Shown here: in pieces, positions 18,200 to 25,923 of the stretch
Layout: the number at the start of each line of letters is the position of its first letter
How positions within the stretch are numbered: the stretch's first letter is position 1
Assembly (NCBI GenBank): GCA_016872285.1
Contig: VGZZ01000003.1
Coordinates: 1-64,000 of the forward strand
Length of the DNA stretch: 64,000 nucleotides
Direction: 5' to 3'
From: SAR202 cluster bacterium
GTDB taxonomy: Bacteria; Chloroflexota; Dehalococcoidia; Lucifugimonadales; GCA-2712585
Position numbers and translations under genes: made by a program
The notes under the pieces: model-generated
Told to the model about the DNA's origin: nothing
Seen by the model: only the letters and a program-made list of their open reading frames with translations
Database searches by the model: none

Positions 18200-18979
18200 C
18201 TACCTTAACACTCCCCTTAACAGGTACCCTTCACCGCCGTCGTCGTACACGGGGTAGGGGAGAGCCTCGGCATCAAAACCAGCCTTGTCCATCAGCTCCA
18301 GCCAGGTCTCTAGAGGAAACAGGCCTGTGATGTGCAAGTCCTGCTCCACCCGCACCTTTCCGTCCTGCTTGATTATGTAAAAGAAGCGGGTCTCGATGGT
18401 GGTGTCAAAAGGGTCTGGATCGATGTCGTGTTCCAGATATGTAAGCTCGAGGCCATCGGGGCCGGGCAGGATGCGATGGTCCACGTGGGTGCCTTTGTAG
18501 GTCTCGCGGTACCAATCGGGGGAGCAGATAAAGACCCCGCCGGAATCGAGGTGCGCTTTGGCCGTAGCGAACACACGCTTCAGATCACGCTCGCTGCGCA
18601 TATAGGCGATGGCGTCGTGGATGAGTACAGCCTTGAACTTGCGGCCCAAGCGGACGCTGCGCATATCGCCCTGGAAAAACTCGACGCCGGGGTTCAGCTT
18701 GCGGGCGTTGACTAGCATAGGCTTCGATATATCCACCGCCGTGGCCTTGAACTCCTTGGTGAGATGAGAGAGGTTGTGCCCGCCGCCGACGCCCAGTTCC
18801 AGTATGGGGTGGCGGCCCGGGCCGAGGCGCTCCCGCAAAGCCTGCCGCCAGAAGCTGGCCTCCAGAGCATAGTCCTCGGGCGGGTCCATGATGGGCCACA
18901 GCCAGGCCAAGTCACGGTAGAGGCGGTTCTCCCGGGACTTCTTTTTTCTTACCGATTTGCTTTTAGGTGACTTAGGCAT
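18200..18979 (-). CDS. Class I SAM-dependent methyltransferase
   Basis: A 259-residue protein with a Rossmann-type methyltransferase core: PILELGVGGGHNLSHL (SAM-binding motif I, about residues 58-73), ATAVDISKPMLVNARKL (motif II acidic residue), and GDMRSVRLGRKFKAVLIHDAIAYM. The N terminus is a very basic stretch (SPKSKSVRKKKSREN) that may bind nucleic acid or be disordered. Substrate unknown. It lies downstream of a possible leader-peptide attenuator (19097-19153). Confidence 0.88.
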   Translation of the reverse strand: MPKSPKSKSVRKKKSRENRLYRDLAWLWPIMDPPEDYALEASFWRQALRERLGPGRHPILELGVGGGHNLSHLTKEFKATAVDISKPMLVNARKLNPGVEFFQGDMRSVRLGRKFKAVLIHDAIAYMRSERDLKRVFATAKAHLDSGGVFICSPDWYRETYKGTHVDHRILPGPDGLELTYLEHDIDPDPFDTTIETRFFYIIKQDGKVRVEQDLHITGLFPLETWLELMDKAGFDAEALPYPVYDDGGEGYLLRGVLR

Positions 18980-19035
18980 GGAAGAAGTAAATTTTCAAGG
19001 CGAATCCCGGTGTTATAAAAATTTCAGTACTTTCG

Positions 19036-19081
19036 AAAACGAATCAGAGCTTCAGGCGTGCATCAGGCACGGATTCGTTTT
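19036..19081 (-). terminator. Stem-loop with terminator character in the methyltransferase leader
   Basis: Arms 19036-19045 and 19072-19081 are perfect 10-base inverted repeats (AAAACGAATC/GATTCGTTTT) enclosing a second small hairpin (GTGC/GCAC). On the minus strand the descending arm ends in CGTTTT, so the structure may terminate transcription about 60 bases ahead of the methyltransferase gene. It may be the terminator of an attenuator, or a binding site for a regulator; the U-run is part of the stem. Confidence 0.4.
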
Positions 19082-19096
19082 AAGGGAAAGGTGATG

Positions 19097-19153
19097 CTAC
19101 ATCGCACCTACTAGACAGAGATGAGCGGCTATGTGGCAGCGGGACCTAGTCAT
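19097..19153 (-). CDS. Possible leader peptide (third, weaker candidate)
   Basis: A short frame ATG 19153 to TAG 19097 encodes MTRSRCHIAAHLCLVGAM, with two cysteines and the HLC tripeptide seen in the two better candidates at 59150 and 63699. The ATG begins 6 bases after a TATCAT -10 element, so the transcript would be leaderless. It is followed by a stem-loop with terminator features and then a methyltransferase gene. There is no sequence similarity to the other two peptides beyond AHLC/FHLC, so this may be coincidence. Confidence 0.35.
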   Translation of the reverse strand: MTRSRCHIAAHLCLVGAM

Positions 19154-19159
19154 GGGAAG

Positions 19160-19189
19160 ATGATAGGGAAGATGGAAGGCTTAAATCAA
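19160..19189 (-). promoter_or_regulatory. Promoter for the methyltransferase transcript
   Basis: On the minus strand TTGATT (19189-19184) and TATCAT (19165-19160) are separated by 18 bases. The -10 sequence and the spacing equal those of the promoter at 63661-63690. The predicted transcription start falls on or next to the ATG at 19153. Confidence 0.45.
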
Positions 19190-19217
19190 CGGGCAGATGT
19201 CGCTGCAGGCTGATAGC

Positions 19218-19709
19218 CTAAGTCTCGGCCGCCTTTTTTATGTTGGCCAGGGTGCGCTCCATCCCCTTCTTAATAGTGCCGCCTCGCATCATGCGGTATG
19301 GCAGCCTGAAGGCTGTGGTTAAGGCGGCGCTCATCGCTTCCACCTCTACCTCGTGGGTAAGTCTTACGCTTTCCTGCTGGGGCTGTATCTTGAACCACCA
19401 CTGGATGCGCCGCATCTTGGGCGACATGTTAGCCGGCGGGCTGGAGGTCCAGGAGAACTCGGTAGGAGGGTTGTAGGAGACTATCTCTGAAGTGGCGACA
19501 AACTTCATCCGCGAAGGCCCTACCTTGATATCTTCATCCGCCTCAAACTTGGTGCCGATGCCGACCGACCCCTCCGTCAGCCTCCTGATTTTCAGCACCT
19601 CGCCGCTACCCGCTAACAGGTTGTGACGTGCGATGTCGCTGACGATGGCAAAGTCCTTCTCGGGACTTGCCTTAATCACCACCTCTTTTTGAGCCTTGAA
19701 CAGAAGCAT
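19218..19709 (-). CDS. SRPBCC family protein
   Basis: A 163-residue START/Bet v1-like (SRPBCC) protein, by the beta-strand/helix pattern KEVVIKASPEKDFAIVSDIARHN at the start, GTKFEADEDIKVGPSRMKFVATSEIVSYNPPTEFSW in the middle, and a long C-terminal helix MRGGTIKKGMERTLANIKKAAE. Such folds bind hydrophobic ligands (lipids, polyketides, quinone precursors). It follows mqnC by 36 bases on the same strand and may be co-transcribed with the menaquinone genes, but a role there is only a guess. Confidence 0.82.
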   Translation of the reverse strand: MLLFKAQKEVVIKASPEKDFAIVSDIARHNLLAGSGEVLKIRRLTEGSVGIGTKFEADEDIKVGPSRMKFVATSEIVSYNPPTEFSWTSSPPANMSPKMRRIQWWFKIQPQQESVRLTHEVEVEAMSAALTTAFRLPYRMMRGGTIKKGMERTLANIKKAAET

Positions 19710-19745
19710 GGCTTACCTCCTGCCAGGGTCACTAAAATGCGACGA

Positions 19746-20858
19746 TTATACTACCCCCGCCGGCAGCGCCTCCGACTCCTCGAACCGGCGCAGCACTTCA
19801 TAGAGGGTGGTGCGCTGGGCGGGGACGAACCCGGCCTCGCGGATCAGGGTAATGACCTCGTCCACAGTGGTGCGGTTGTAGAAGCCTGCCTCCTGCATTA
19901 CATTCTCATCGAACAGCGTGCCGCCGAAGTCGTCGCCGCCGAAGTGCAGCGCCACCTGGCCCGTCTTCTTCCCCTCGCTGAACCACGACGCCTGGATATG
20001 CTGGATGTTATCGAGGTAGATGCGCGAGAGGGCGATCATGCGGAGGTATCGATTGGCGCCCTGCTCGTGGTCGACACGCTTGTCCAGGGCGGTGTTGGCC
20101 TTCTTGAAGCTCCAGGGGATGAAGGCGGTGAAGCCGGGGGCTTCGTCCTGCAACGCCCGCAGGACCTCCAGGTGTTCGATAACGTCCTCATCCTGCTCCA
20201 GGTGGCCATACATCATGGTGGCGGTGGTGTGAATGCCGAGCTTATGGGCCTCGCGATGCACCTCCGTCCACTGGTCAACGCTACCCTTAGGGAACAGCCG
20301 GCTAATCTTACGCTTAACTCGATTGGACAAAATCTCCGAGCCGCCGCCAGGAATGGAGTTCAGCCCAGCCTCCTTCAGCGCCTGAAGCACCTCTCGAACG
20401 CTGAGCTTGGACACCTGGGCCATCTTCTGGACCTCGGGCGCCGAGAAGAAGTGGGGATGGAGGGTTGGGAGGCGGCGCCGGGTCTCGCGCACTAGATCGG
20501 TGTAGTACTCCAGGGGCAGACTGGGGTTAAGGCCGCCCTGCATCAGCACCGTGGTGCAGCCCTTATCAACAGCTTTGGCGAGCATCGACATAACCTCATC
20601 CACCGAGTGGGTGTACTTGTCGGTATCCTTCTCGGTGCGGTAGAAGGCGCAGAAGGTGCAGTAGGCATCGCAGACGTTGGTGTAGTTGAGGTTGGTGTCG
20701 ATGACGAAGGTGACCATCGGCTCTGGGTTGTGACGGTAGCGCGACTCCATCGCCAGGGGCGCCAGGTCCAACAGCGGGGCCTCTTTCAGCAGATACAGCC
20801 CCTCCTCTTTGTCGATGCGCTGCCCGTTATTGACCTTCTCGCGAATCTTGTTGAGCAT
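19746..20858 (-). CDS. mqnC: Cyclic dehypoxanthine futalosine synthase
   Basis: Radical SAM enzyme of the futalosine pathway that cyclises dehypoxanthine futalosine. It has 370 residues. The radical SAM cluster motif CxxxCxxC is at Cys63, Cys67 and Cys70 (NVCDAYCTFCAFYR). Other MqnC signatures are LMQGGLNPSLPLEYY, GLNSIPGGGSEIL, TTATMMYGHLEQDED, FIPWSFKKANTAL and ASWFSEGKKTGQVALHFGGDDFGGT. It lies 9 bases after mqnA in the run tetR-mqnE-mqnA-mqnC. ATG 20858 has GGAGAAGG upstream. Confidence 0.96.
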   Translation of the reverse strand: MLNKIREKVNNGQRIDKEEGLYLLKEAPLLDLAPLAMESRYRHNPEPMVTFVIDTNLNYTNVCDAYCTFCAFYRTEKDTDKYTHSVDEVMSMLAKAVDKGCTTVLMQGGLNPSLPLEYYTDLVRETRRRLPTLHPHFFSAPEVQKMAQVSKLSVREVLQALKEAGLNSIPGGGSEILSNRVKRKISRLFPKGSVDQWTEVHREAHKLGIHTTATMMYGHLEQDEDVIEHLEVLRALQDEAPGFTAFIPWSFKKANTALDKRVDHEQGANRYLRMIALSRIYLDNIQHIQASWFSEGKKTGQVALHFGGDDFGGTLFDENVMQEAGFYNRTTVDEVITLIREAGFVPAQRTTLYEVLRRFEESEALPAGVV

Positions 20859-20867
20859 AACCTTCTC

Positions 20868-21683
20868 CTAAGCCCCTCTCTCGGTGGACGAGCGGGCAGG
20901 CTCTTTTATGGCCTCTAGCAACCTTCTGAATCTATCCATCGCCTCCATCTCCGCCGGGCCTAGCCGGTAGTGGAAGCTCAGTATGTATTCGACGACCTCG
21001 TCGTGGGTCATGTTCAGGTCGCGGCGGCGGGCGGCGATGGCGTCCACGTCTGCGATGGCCTGGGATATGGACGTATCGAGCCACTGACACAGCCGCCACG
21101 CCTGGTCTTTAGGGAAGTCCTTGCGCACCACCCATCGAGCGAAGACAAAGGGCAGGCCCGTCCACCGGTTCCAGACCTCGCCCAGGTCGTAGCAGTGCGG
21201 GTAGCTGGGCATGCCGTTTCGATGGCGCAGGGCATCGTCGCCGATGAGCAGGAAGGCGTCCCAGTGTGTGGCGGCGCTGTTGCCGTTAGCTGGAGGGAAC
21301 ACCTGGGGCAGCAGGACGTATTCTTTAGGCTGAACGTTGTATTTGTGCGCCAGCAGCACCTTCAGCAATCGTACCGTAGTCGAGGTTTGGCCTGTGACTG
21401 CGATGGCGGCGCCATCGAGTTCTTCTATCGGACGCTTGGAATAAAAAAGTATGCTGCGGGCGCGGTCAGTGGTGCCAATGCAAAAGTCTCCCAGAGGCTT
21501 GAAGATGTCCTCGAGTTCGAAGCAGGTGACCAGCGGCACCGGCCCAGCGTCGATGCGTCCTTCGCCGGCGGCGGCGGAGAGGGCGCGGGGCACCAGGGGC
21601 GTCAGCTGCACATCGCGGCCTCGTAGGGTATGATAGAAGACCTCCGAGTTGAGGTAGGGTATCTGGCCGACTCTAATTGGCAT
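20868..21683 (-). CDS. mqnA: Chorismate dehydratase (futalosine pathway)
   Basis: Dehydrates chorismate to 3-enolpyruvylbenzoate, the entry step of the futalosine menaquinone route. The 271-residue protein has the periplasmic-binding-protein fold of MqnA: VGQIPYLNSEVFYHTL at the start, AAAGEGRIDAGPVPLVTCFEL, IAVTGQTSTTVRLLKVLL, a DAFLLIGDDALRH segment, and DLGEVWNRWTGLPFVFARWVVRKD. The start overlaps the mqnE stop by 11 bases, so the two are coupled. Confidence 0.95.
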   Translation of the reverse strand: MPIRVGQIPYLNSEVFYHTLRGRDVQLTPLVPRALSAAAGEGRIDAGPVPLVTCFELEDIFKPLGDFCIGTTDRARSILFYSKRPIEELDGAAIAVTGQTSTTVRLLKVLLAHKYNVQPKEYVLLPQVFPPANGNSAATHWDAFLLIGDDALRHRNGMPSYPHCYDLGEVWNRWTGLPFVFARWVVRKDFPKDQAWRLCQWLDTSISQAIADVDAIAARRRDLNMTHDEVVEYILSFHYRLGPAEMEAMDRFRRLLEAIKEPARSSTERGA

Positions 21684-22779
21684 AGACTTTCAACTCGTTA
21701 TAGAGAGCGTCCCGCTCTACGGGCGTCTTGCCAGCGTCGCGGATCAGCCGCGTCATGCGGTCTCGGGTGAGGCCTATGGGACTTTTGGCCTTGGCGGCGT
21801 GGGATATACGCTCGCGGCCAATGGTGCCGTCCGAATCATCGGCGCCGAAGTGCAGGGCGATGGAGGCGGTCTCTTCGTAGATAGTTATCCAGTAGGCTTT
21901 GATGTGCGGGAAGTTATCCAGCATCAGCCGCGCGCAGGCAATGGTCTTGAGGTCGTCGAAGGGGGAGGCCTGGCGCGCCACCAGCTTGGTGTCGCCGGTC
22001 TGGTACTCAATGGGTATGAAAGCGAGGAAGCCGTGGGTCTCGTCCTGCAGCTCTCGCAGCAGCTCGAAGTGATGGACCCGCTCTTCGATGGTCTCTACAT
22101 GCCCGTAGAGCAGCGTAGCGTTGGAGGGAATGCCCATCTTATGGGCCATGCGATGTATCTCCAGCCATCGCTGCGGGCTGGCCTTACCCGGGAAGAGGAG
22201 CTTGTGGATGCGGCTGGAAAAGACCTCGGCGCCGCCGCCGGGCATGGAGTTAAGGCCGGCCTCCTTCAATCGCGCCAACGCCTCCTCCGGCGGCACCTTC
22301 CACCGACGCCAGAAGTAGTCTATCTCCGACGCGGTGAAAGCCTTGACCTGGCAGTTGGGAAAGTTCTGCTTGATGGCCTTCACGATGTCGACATAGTGCT
22401 CAAAGCCCCAAGTGGGATGATGCCCGCCGACCATGTGGGCCTCGCGAATCTCGTCGCTGAGGAGGCCAAGGATGTCCTCCATGGTCATCTCGTAAGCGCC
22501 GGCGTCGCCCTTCTTCTTGGCGAAGTCGCAGAAGGAACACGAGAGGACGCAGAGGTTGGTGGGGTTGATATGGCGGTTGATGACAAAGAACACCTTGTCG
22601 CCCCACATGCGGGTCTTGACCCAGTCCGCCATCTTGCCGACGGCGGCGAAGTCATCAGTCTTGAGGATTTTCACGCCGTCGTCGAAGTTTAGACGCTGGC
22701 CCGCCTGTACTTTCTCCCAGGTGGGTATTAAAGAGCGGTCGGTGAAGGCGATGTCTTGATAGACCTCTGCTCTAGGCAC
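21673..22779 (-). CDS. mqnE: Aminofutalosine synthase
   Basis: Radical SAM enzyme joining 3-enolpyruvylbenzoate and SAM-derived adenosyl to give aminofutalosine. The CxxxCxxC motif is at about Cys77, Cys81 and Cys84 (NLCVLSCSFCDFAKKKG). MqnE-type segments VGGHHPTWGFEHYVDIVKAIK, GLNSMPGGGAEVFSSRI and SNATLLYGHVETIEERV are present. I choose GTG 22779 (368 residues), 2 bases after the tetR stop and preceded by AAGGGG. An upstream extension to 22890 would lie inside tetR and has no family similarity. MqnB (or an equivalent hydrolase) is not in the window. Confidence 0.95.
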   Translation of the reverse strand: MPRAEVYQDIAFTDRSLIPTWEKVQAGQRLNFDDGVKILKTDDFAAVGKMADWVKTRMWGDKVFFVINRHINPTNLCVLSCSFCDFAKKKGDAGAYEMTMEDILGLLSDEIREAHMVGGHHPTWGFEHYVDIVKAIKQNFPNCQVKAFTASEIDYFWRRWKVPPEEALARLKEAGLNSMPGGGAEVFSSRIHKLLFPGKASPQRWLEIHRMAHKMGIPSNATLLYGHVETIEERVHHFELLRELQDETHGFLAFIPIEYQTGDTKLVARQASPFDDLKTIACARLMLDNFPHIKAYWITIYEETASIALHFGADDSDGTIGRERISHAAKAKSPIGLTRDRMTRLIRDAGKTPVERDALYNELKVYAN

Positions 22780-22781
22780 AG

Positions 22782-23387
22782 CTACGCCCCTTCTTGAGTC
22801 GTTGGTTTTTTCATGATGCTTTTCAGCAGCAGCCGCTTTAGCACCGGCCGGGCCTCCTTTGTCGGCGACGGCTTGCCGGTGTAGAGCCATAGCGCCACCA
22901 CCTCGTTGATGGCCCCGAGCCAGATGTGGGATGTGATTTCGGTATCGATGTCTTCGATAGAACCCTCGGTCACGGCCTGGTCTAAGTTCTCCTTAATGAG
23001 TACGGCGAATCGAGAATACAGCTCGACGCGCTTTTTTTCGAAGGCGTTGCCCATGCTATAGCCTTGCACAAGCAGAAGCTTGGCCATGGGACGCTTCTGG
23101 CCCAGGGAGTCGAGCACGGTGTCCAGCGCGACTTCCAGGCGTCGCAGGGCGGTAGGCTCCTGGGATACGGTCTTTCTAACCCGCTCCACCAGCCGGTCGG
23201 CCAAGTGGTCCATGACAGCGAAGAAGAGCCTCTCTTTGCTGGGGAAGTGGAAATAGAGGCCGCCCTTAGACACCTCGGTCAGCCGCACAATGTCGTCCAT
23301 GGCGGCGTCGTGATAGCCCTTCTCGGCGAAAAGGGCCTCAGCGGCCTCCATGATCTTGTCTCTGGCGGTAACTTTTTCTCTGACCAT
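22782..23387 (-). CDS. TetR/AcrR family transcriptional regulator
   Basis: A 201-residue repressor-type protein. The N-terminal TetR helix-turn-helix is clear (ARDKIMEAAEALFAEKGYHDAAMDDIVRLTEVSKGGLYFHFPSKERLFFAVMD, residues 7-60); the C-terminal ligand domain is variable, as usual. It is the first gene of the mqnE-mqnA-mqnC unit, and a palindromic site of the ACCGAC/GTCGGT type lies directly upstream. It probably represses its own operon; the ligand cannot be predicted. Confidence 0.92.
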   Translation of the reverse strand: MVREKVTARDKIMEAAEALFAEKGYHDAAMDDIVRLTEVSKGGLYFHFPSKERLFFAVMDHLADRLVERVRKTVSQEPTALRRLEVALDTVLDSLGQKRPMAKLLLVQGYSMGNAFEKKRVELYSRFAVLIKENLDQAVTEGSIEDIDTEITSHIWLGAINEVVALWLYTGKPSPTKEARPVLKRLLLKSIMKKPTTQEGA

Positions 23388-23396
23388 ACAATTACA

Positions 23397-23416
23397 AACC
23401 GACTGGTCGGTCGGTT
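23397..23416. promoter_or_regulatory. Probable TetR-family operator
   Basis: Outer arms AACCGAC (23397-23403) and GTCGGTT (23410-23416) form a perfect inverted repeat. It resembles the ACCGACCGGTCGGT-type sites bound by several TetR regulators. It lies 10 bases ahead of the tetR start. On the minus strand a perfect TTGACA at 23448-23443 with a weak TTACAT 17 bases on places the operator over the transcription start. Confidence 0.65.
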
Positions 23417-23505
23417 ATAATGTAATGCTTGCCTTTATCGCGTGTCAATAAAAATGGTGGCATGGTTTCATTGAGTGGGCGGTATAATTGGGAGAGGGAT
23501 AAGCC

Positions 23506-24126
23506 ATGAGCAGCCTCGCCAACTTGTTCAAGATGGACTCGCCCCAGCGGCGTCGGGAGGCTCTTTGCGCGCATTTCGTGTCCTTGGGTATCAACGCCCA
23601 AGTGGCAAATCGTGGCCGTGGCGAGGAGCAGCTGCGAGCATCAGGTGAAAACTCCCTTGGCATTATTGCCGTCCACAACAGCCCCATCTCCTGGATCCAC
23701 CTGGTCCAGGGTATGTTGAAACAGGGGCGCTCCTGGGAGCAGATGTTCTCGCGTACTCTAGGCGAGAGCTACCATCGCATCTGGTACGGAGTGCGCGACG
23801 CCAACCTCCGGGTAGGAAAGCAGCCAGTAGTATTTCACTCGATTCGTGTCCGCTCAGTGCCAGTCATCGGCAGGGCAACGGATGTCAGATGGGAAACGAT
23901 GACCGAAGAGGTCAGCCTGGGTCCGCTGTCCGAGGACTCAGCGTTTAAAGAGCCGTTGCTGAAGGCTGGCCTGGATGTGGACGTGATGGGGTTCTCGGAT
24001 GGTTACTGGATCATCGCCAATCGAGAGACCGGACGGCTCCCCAACAAGCCTATCTGGAACGCCTATGAAGCGGTGGCCCGGGGGCTAATCCAATTTTCCC
24101 GCCAATCGCCTAACGGACTAAATTGA
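23506..24126 (+). CDS. Hypothetical protein
   Basis: A 206-residue soluble protein that I do not recognise. It has an N-terminal helical stretch (SPQRRREALCAHFVSLGINAQVANRGRGEEQ), a central region rich in aromatic residues (ISWIHLVQGMLKQGRSWEQMF, ESYHRIWYGV), and no membrane segment, cysteine pair or nucleotide-binding motif. A TATAAT at 23482-23487 and GGAGAGGG before ATG 23506 support expression. It is divergent from tetR and its promoter region is shared with the operator, so it could belong to the TetR regulon. No function is proposed. Confidence 0.7.
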   Translation: MSSLANLFKMDSPQRRREALCAHFVSLGINAQVANRGRGEEQLRASGENSLGIIAVHNSPISWIHLVQGMLKQGRSWEQMFSRTLGESYHRIWYGVRDANLRVGKQPVVFHSIRVRSVPVIGRATDVRWETMTEEVSLGPLSEDSAFKEPLLKAGLDVDVMGFSDGYWIIANRETGRLPNKPIWNAYEAVARGLIQFSRQSPNGLN

Positions 24127-24190
24127 CGGGGCCGCAGCGCCAGGACTAAGATGAGGCTGTCCAGCAACTAGCTTTATGAGGGAGGAAGCC

Positions 24191-24991
24191 GTGGCTACCA
24201 TCACCCGCAGCCTTCCAAACATGCCAACAGAAATCCGAAAAATCATCCGCGTGGGCGAGTACGCCGACGTCACCAGCGCCCTGGCCCCCGGCTATGTCCA
24301 GGCCAACCTCGTTATTTTGCCCAAAGAACAGGCCTTCGACTTCCTTCTCTTCTGCCAGCGCAATCCGAAGCCATGCCCGCTCATCGAGGTTATGGAGCCG
24401 GGCGTGGTGGAGCCCAAGATCACATCCCCTGGCGCGGACATACGCAGCGACCTGCCGAAGTACCGAGTGTTTCGCAACGGTGAGATGGTGGAGGAGCCGA
24501 CGGACATCAGCCACCTGTGGCGCAAAGACCTGGTCACCTTCCTCCTGGGCTGCAGCTTCACCTTCGAGAAGGCGATGGTCGACGCGGGGATACCTCTGTG
24601 GCACTGGGAGCACGCCAAGAACGTAGCCATGTGGCGCACCAACATCGCGTGCACCCCCGCCGGCGCTTTCCACGGCCCCACGGTAGTCAGCATGCGTCCC
24701 ATTCACCACAAGCAGATCGTCCGCGCCGTCCAGGTGACCTCTCGATTCCCCAACGCCCACGGCGCGCCGCTGCACATCGGCAACCCCGAGGCCATCGGCA
24801 TCAAGGACATCACCAAGCCTGACTACGGCGACGAGCAGCCTTTTAACCCGGGGCAGGTGCCGGTCTTCTGGGCCTGTGGCGTGACGCCCCAGGCGGTGGC
24901 CCTTCAGTCCAAGCCGCCCTTCATGATTACCCACTCGCCGGGGCACATGTTTATCACCAACATGCGGGACGCGGACCTGGCGGCGCTGTAG
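24191..24991 (+). CDS. DUF1445 family protein (D-glutamate cyclase N-terminal-like)
   Basis: A 266-residue member of the DUF1445/UPF0317 family, often called putative hydro-lyase. It shows the family patterns APGYVQANLVILPKEQAFDFLLFCQRNPKPCPLIEV, FRNGEMVEEPTDISHLWRKDLVTFLLGCSFTFE and NIACTPAGAFHGPTVVSMRP, and near the C terminus FWACGVTPQAVALQSKPPFMITHSPGHMFITN. In vertebrate D-glutamate cyclase (DGLUCY) this domain is fused to the DUF4392 domain, which here is the next gene. GTG 24191 is preferred because GGGAGG sits at the right distance; ATG 24176 precedes that site. Confidence 0.9.
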   Translation: MATITRSLPNMPTEIRKIIRVGEYADVTSALAPGYVQANLVILPKEQAFDFLLFCQRNPKPCPLIEVMEPGVVEPKITSPGADIRSDLPKYRVFRNGEMVEEPTDISHLWRKDLVTFLLGCSFTFEKAMVDAGIPLWHWEHAKNVAMWRTNIACTPAGAFHGPTVVSMRPIHHKQIVRAVQVTSRFPNAHGAPLHIGNPEAIGIKDITKPDYGDEQPFNPGQVPVFWACGVTPQAVALQSKPPFMITHSPGHMFITNMRDADLAAL

Positions 24992-25042
24992 CGGGCCGTA
25001 ACGTAACCTAGCTCTTGTCGAAAAGAAATAAAGGATAGAGTT

Positions 25043-25918
25043 ATGTCTACTACTGCGTTTTCGACCATCGAGGACATTATTCTGCAGCGGGACCAGCGGG
25101 GCGTCGCCGCCCTGCGGCCCCACCTGCCTGCCGACTATGCCGTCCAGGCAGCCCAGTACGTCCTCGACCACCCCGGCACCACCTTCATCACCACTGGGTT
25201 CTACATCCTCTACGGCGGCACCGTCGAGACCGACGGCCCTCCGGGCGCCATGGCCATCGGCAAAGCGTTGGAGAAGCTAGGACGCAAGGTTGTATATGTC
25301 ACCGACAAGTATTGCCTGAAGGCGATGAAGACCCTGGCCAGCCCCAAGGGCACGGTGGAGGAATTCCCCGTCACCGACCTGGAAGGGAGCAACAAAGCCG
25401 CCAAGGTTCTCATCGACAAGCACAAGCCCGCCTTGCTCATCTCCATCGAACGCTCCAGCCCCTCCCGCGACGGTATCTACCGCAACATGCGCTCCACGGA
25501 CGTTTCGTCCTACACTGCCAAGGTGGACGCCATGTTCCGCATCCACCCCAACACCGTCGGCATCGGCGACGGCGGCAATGAGATTGGCATGGGGCTTTTG
25601 GAGGAGTTCATACCCAAGTACCCCAAGCTGCCCCAGCTTCCCGCCGCCGTAGCCTGCAAGAAGCTGATCATCGCTAGCGTGTCCAACTGGGGCGGGTACG
25701 GGCTGGTGGCGGCCATGTCGAAACTGTCCAAGCGCAACCTCCTGCCGACGCTGGAGGAGGAGGCCGGATGGGTGAAACAGTGCGTCGACCAGGGGCTGGT
25801 AGACGGCTTCACCGGCGAGGCCAAGCTGTACGTGGACGGCTTCCCGATGGACGAGTACCAGAAGACCCTTAAACAGCTCCATGACCTGCTGAAGCGAGAA
25901 GGGGTAAAGGGAAAGTAG
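25043..25918 (+). CDS. DUF4392 family protein (D-glutamate cyclase C-terminal-like)
   Basis: A 291-residue protein matching the GLUCM-like C-terminal domain of D-glutamate cyclase. Visible patterns are TTFITTGFYILYGGTVETDGPPGAMAIGKALEKLGRKVVYVTDKYC, LISIERSSPSRDGIYRNMRSTDVSSYTAKVDAMF and the glycine-rich IGIGDGGNEIGMGLL. It lies 51 bases after the DUF1445 gene with AAAGGA before ATG 25043, so both are likely one transcript. Predicted joint role: D-glutamate to 5-oxo-D-proline, by analogy with DGLUCY. Direct evidence is needed. Confidence 0.9.
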   Translation: MSTTAFSTIEDIILQRDQRGVAALRPHLPADYAVQAAQYVLDHPGTTFITTGFYILYGGTVETDGPPGAMAIGKALEKLGRKVVYVTDKYCLKAMKTLASPKGTVEEFPVTDLEGSNKAAKVLIDKHKPALLISIERSSPSRDGIYRNMRSTDVSSYTAKVDAMFRIHPNTVGIGDGGNEIGMGLLEEFIPKYPKLPQLPAAVACKKLIIASVSNWGGYGLVAAMSKLSKRNLLPTLEEEAGWVKQCVDQGLVDGFTGEAKLYVDGFPMDEYQKTLKQLHDLLKREGVKGK

Positions 25919-25923
25919 GTAGC

